DNA of 64,000 nucleotides from Oceanihabitans iliipiscarium (GTDB lineage: Bacteria > Bacteroidota > Bacteroidia > Flavobacteriales > Flavobacteriaceae): assembly GCF_042686125.1 (NCBI RefSeq), contig NZ_JBHUOV010000001.1:1240001-1304000 (forward strand), read 5' to 3'. Positions 63,174 to 64,000 of the stretch are shown here, in pieces. A program made the translations under genes and the position numbers. The stretch's first letter is position 1; every line of letters begins with the position of its first letter. Below the pieces are notes generated by a model. It had not been told where the DNA came from. It searched no databases and saw nothing but the letters and a program-made list of their open reading frames with translations.

Positions 63174-63175
63174 AC

Positions 63176-63664
63176 CTACTCTTTACGATATTCCATTCTG
63201 TCACCAACTTCTAAACGCCATTTTTCAGCAAGTCCAGCATTAACTTCTAGTACATATTGAGCAGGCACTTTAGAAGGTAACGACGACTCATCTAACGGAT
63301 TTGCATTTTCTTGAAAACTCACAATAAATTGGTTGTCATCTAAATAGATTAAATCTAATGGAATTCGCGTGTTTTTCATATAAAAGAAACGTTCACGCAT
63401 TGTAGGAAACACAAACAACATGCCTTGGTTGTCTTGCATAGAATTTCTATACATTAAACCCGTTTGCACATCGTAATCAGTATCCGCAATTTCTATATCT
63501 AATTTAGAAACAATAGAGTCTGTTATCGCTTTGTAAAGGGTTAACTCACCTTCTTTTTTAAAGGTGATTTCAATAGGCTTTATGACCTTTTTTTCTTCTT
63601 TACAGGAAGTCAGTAATAGTGAAGCGCAAAAAAGTGTAGTTGTAAGTAAGTGTATTTTTTTCAT
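63176..63664 (-). CDS. DUF192-family lipoprotein
   Basis: 162 residues from MKKIHLL. Signal ends LLLTSC. A DUF192 beta-barrel-like domain follows: FVFPTMRERFFYMKNTRIPLDL and VLEVNAGLAEKWRLEVGD are its conserved parts. Function unknown; the fold is also seen alone in many periplasmic proteins. An upstream nine-codon extension (MTALDLTFI) is translated from a REP arm and was rejected. Same strand as lgt, 87 bases downstream of its stop. Confidence 0.8.
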   Translation of the reverse strand: MKKIHLLTTTLFCASLLLTSCKEEKKVIKPIEITFKKEGELTLYKAITDSIVSKLDIEIADTDYDVQTGLMYRNSMQDNQGMLFVFPTMRERFFYMKNTRIPLDLIYLDDNQFIVSFQENANPLDESSLPSKVPAQYVLEVNAGLAEKWRLEVGDRMEYRKE

Positions 63665-63670
63665 GATAAA

Positions 63671-63744
63671 TGTCAGGTCGAGCGCAGTCAAGACCTACTT
63701 TTTAAATGGTAATTTTTAAGCTCTCGACTGCACTCGAGAAGGCC
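63671..63744. repeat. REP-like inverted pair between lgt and the DUF192 gene
   Basis: Arms at 63671-63696 and 63719-63744, 22 bases apart. The first contains GGTCGAGCGCAGTCAAGACC, the second CTCTCGACTGCACTCGAG in the opposite orientation. Same family as the pair at 37221-37296, with several substitutions in each arm. Confidence 0.7.
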
Positions 63745-63751
63745 TTTTATT

Positions 63752-64000
63752 TTAATGAACTGCATTTTTAGGTTTGTAAACAAACATAAAGTACAATCCA
63801 ATAGCAATAAAAGGAAGGCTTAGCCACTGTCCTGTGTTTAAAGCCCAAGTGGCACGTTCGTCAACTTGTGCTTCTTTAACAAATTCTACAAAGAATCTAA
63901 CCGTCCATAAAAGGACTAAAAACAGACCAAATAAAAACCCTGTTTGATTGCCTTTATTGGTTTTTGTGTAGAAATACCATAAAATTAAAAAGACAAAGAT
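63752..64000 (-). CDS. lgt: Prolipoprotein diacylglyceryl transferase, C-terminal part
   Basis: 83 codons, open at the right edge; the start lies outside the window. The translated end includes FVEFVKEAQVDERATWALN and TGQWLSLPFIAIGLYF, the conserved last helices of Lgt, which transfers diacylglycerol to lipobox cysteines. The stop (minus-strand TAA) is at 63752-63754. Fits with the many lipoproteins encoded in this window. Confidence 0.85.
   Translation of the reverse strand: MFVFLILWYFYTKTNKGNQTGFLFGLFLVLLWTVRFFVEFVKEAQVDERATWALNTGQWLSLPFIAIGLYFMFVYKPKNAVH

Overview
The window looks like chromosomal DNA from a member of the Flavobacteriaceae (phylum Bacteroidota), probably marine. Evidence: very AT-rich DNA; promoters of the Bacteroidota type (TAnnTTTG) instead of a -10 TATAAT; A-rich leaders without Shine-Dalgarno sites; a fused SecDF; an ECF sigma/FecR/STN-TonB-receptor cassette; 30S protein THX; and several Bacteroidota-only families (DUF6090, DUF2911, DUF4412-like). 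I saw no rRNA, tRNA, CRISPR array, insertion sequence or phage gene. Most of the window is housekeeping backbone with short accessory islands.

Layout. 1-8.6 kb: end of an arginine-deiminase-like gene, a TPR sensor histidine kinase, argS, a D-amino-acid-oxidase-like enzyme, SprT-like protease - mannose-1-P guanylyltransferase - DUF389 membrane protein. 8.6-12 kb: MlaE/MlaF-type lipid transporter and a PafA-like phosphatase. 12-17 kb: the minus-strand cluster rsfS-ftsH-LUD-cdsA-psd-ACBP (protein quality control and phospholipid synthesis). 17-28.4 kb: birA, pyrE, Nudix, M14 peptidase, SulP transporter, ddl-coaD, PASTA-rluD, yaaA, a small gene for ribosomal protein THX, and a UDG-like protein. 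28.4-35.7 kb: the most distinctive regulatory island: TonB receptor, FecR and ECF sigma genes, with two very acidic lipoprotein genes reading away from them. 35.8-49.8 kb: ffh, folD, then a long minus-strand series (epoxide-hydrolase-like, LytTR regulator, rluF, hydrolase, cupin, YitT, lipoprotein, HerA-like ATPase), queE, DUF2911 and asnB. 49.9-53.8 kb: accessory island with three tandem DUF6090 genes plus two collapsed relics, a membrane-tethered HTH regulator and a CPBP protease. 54-64 kb: gyrB, an outer-membrane-like protein, mdh, DUF4412, a hypothetical protein, secDF, a DUF192 lipoprotein and the end of lgt.

Three observations stand out. (1) A 17-bp sequence followed after exactly 7 bases by TGTTATA occurs twice, in opposite orientation, upstream of fecR and upstream of the acidic lipoprotein gene. 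It flanks the sigma gene and has the geometry of an ECF-dependent promoter, so the regulon of this sigma factor can be predicted. (2) The DUF6090 genes share an almost constant 47-residue membrane anchor but have highly diverged outer domains, and the array ends in two internally deleted copies that keep their 5' starts and, in another frame, 3' ends. (3) Three copies of a structured element follow the stop codons of unrelated genes; their closing helix changes sequence but keeps pairing. A terminator-like hairpin in the gyrB leader and a group of apparently leaderless genes are further points to check.
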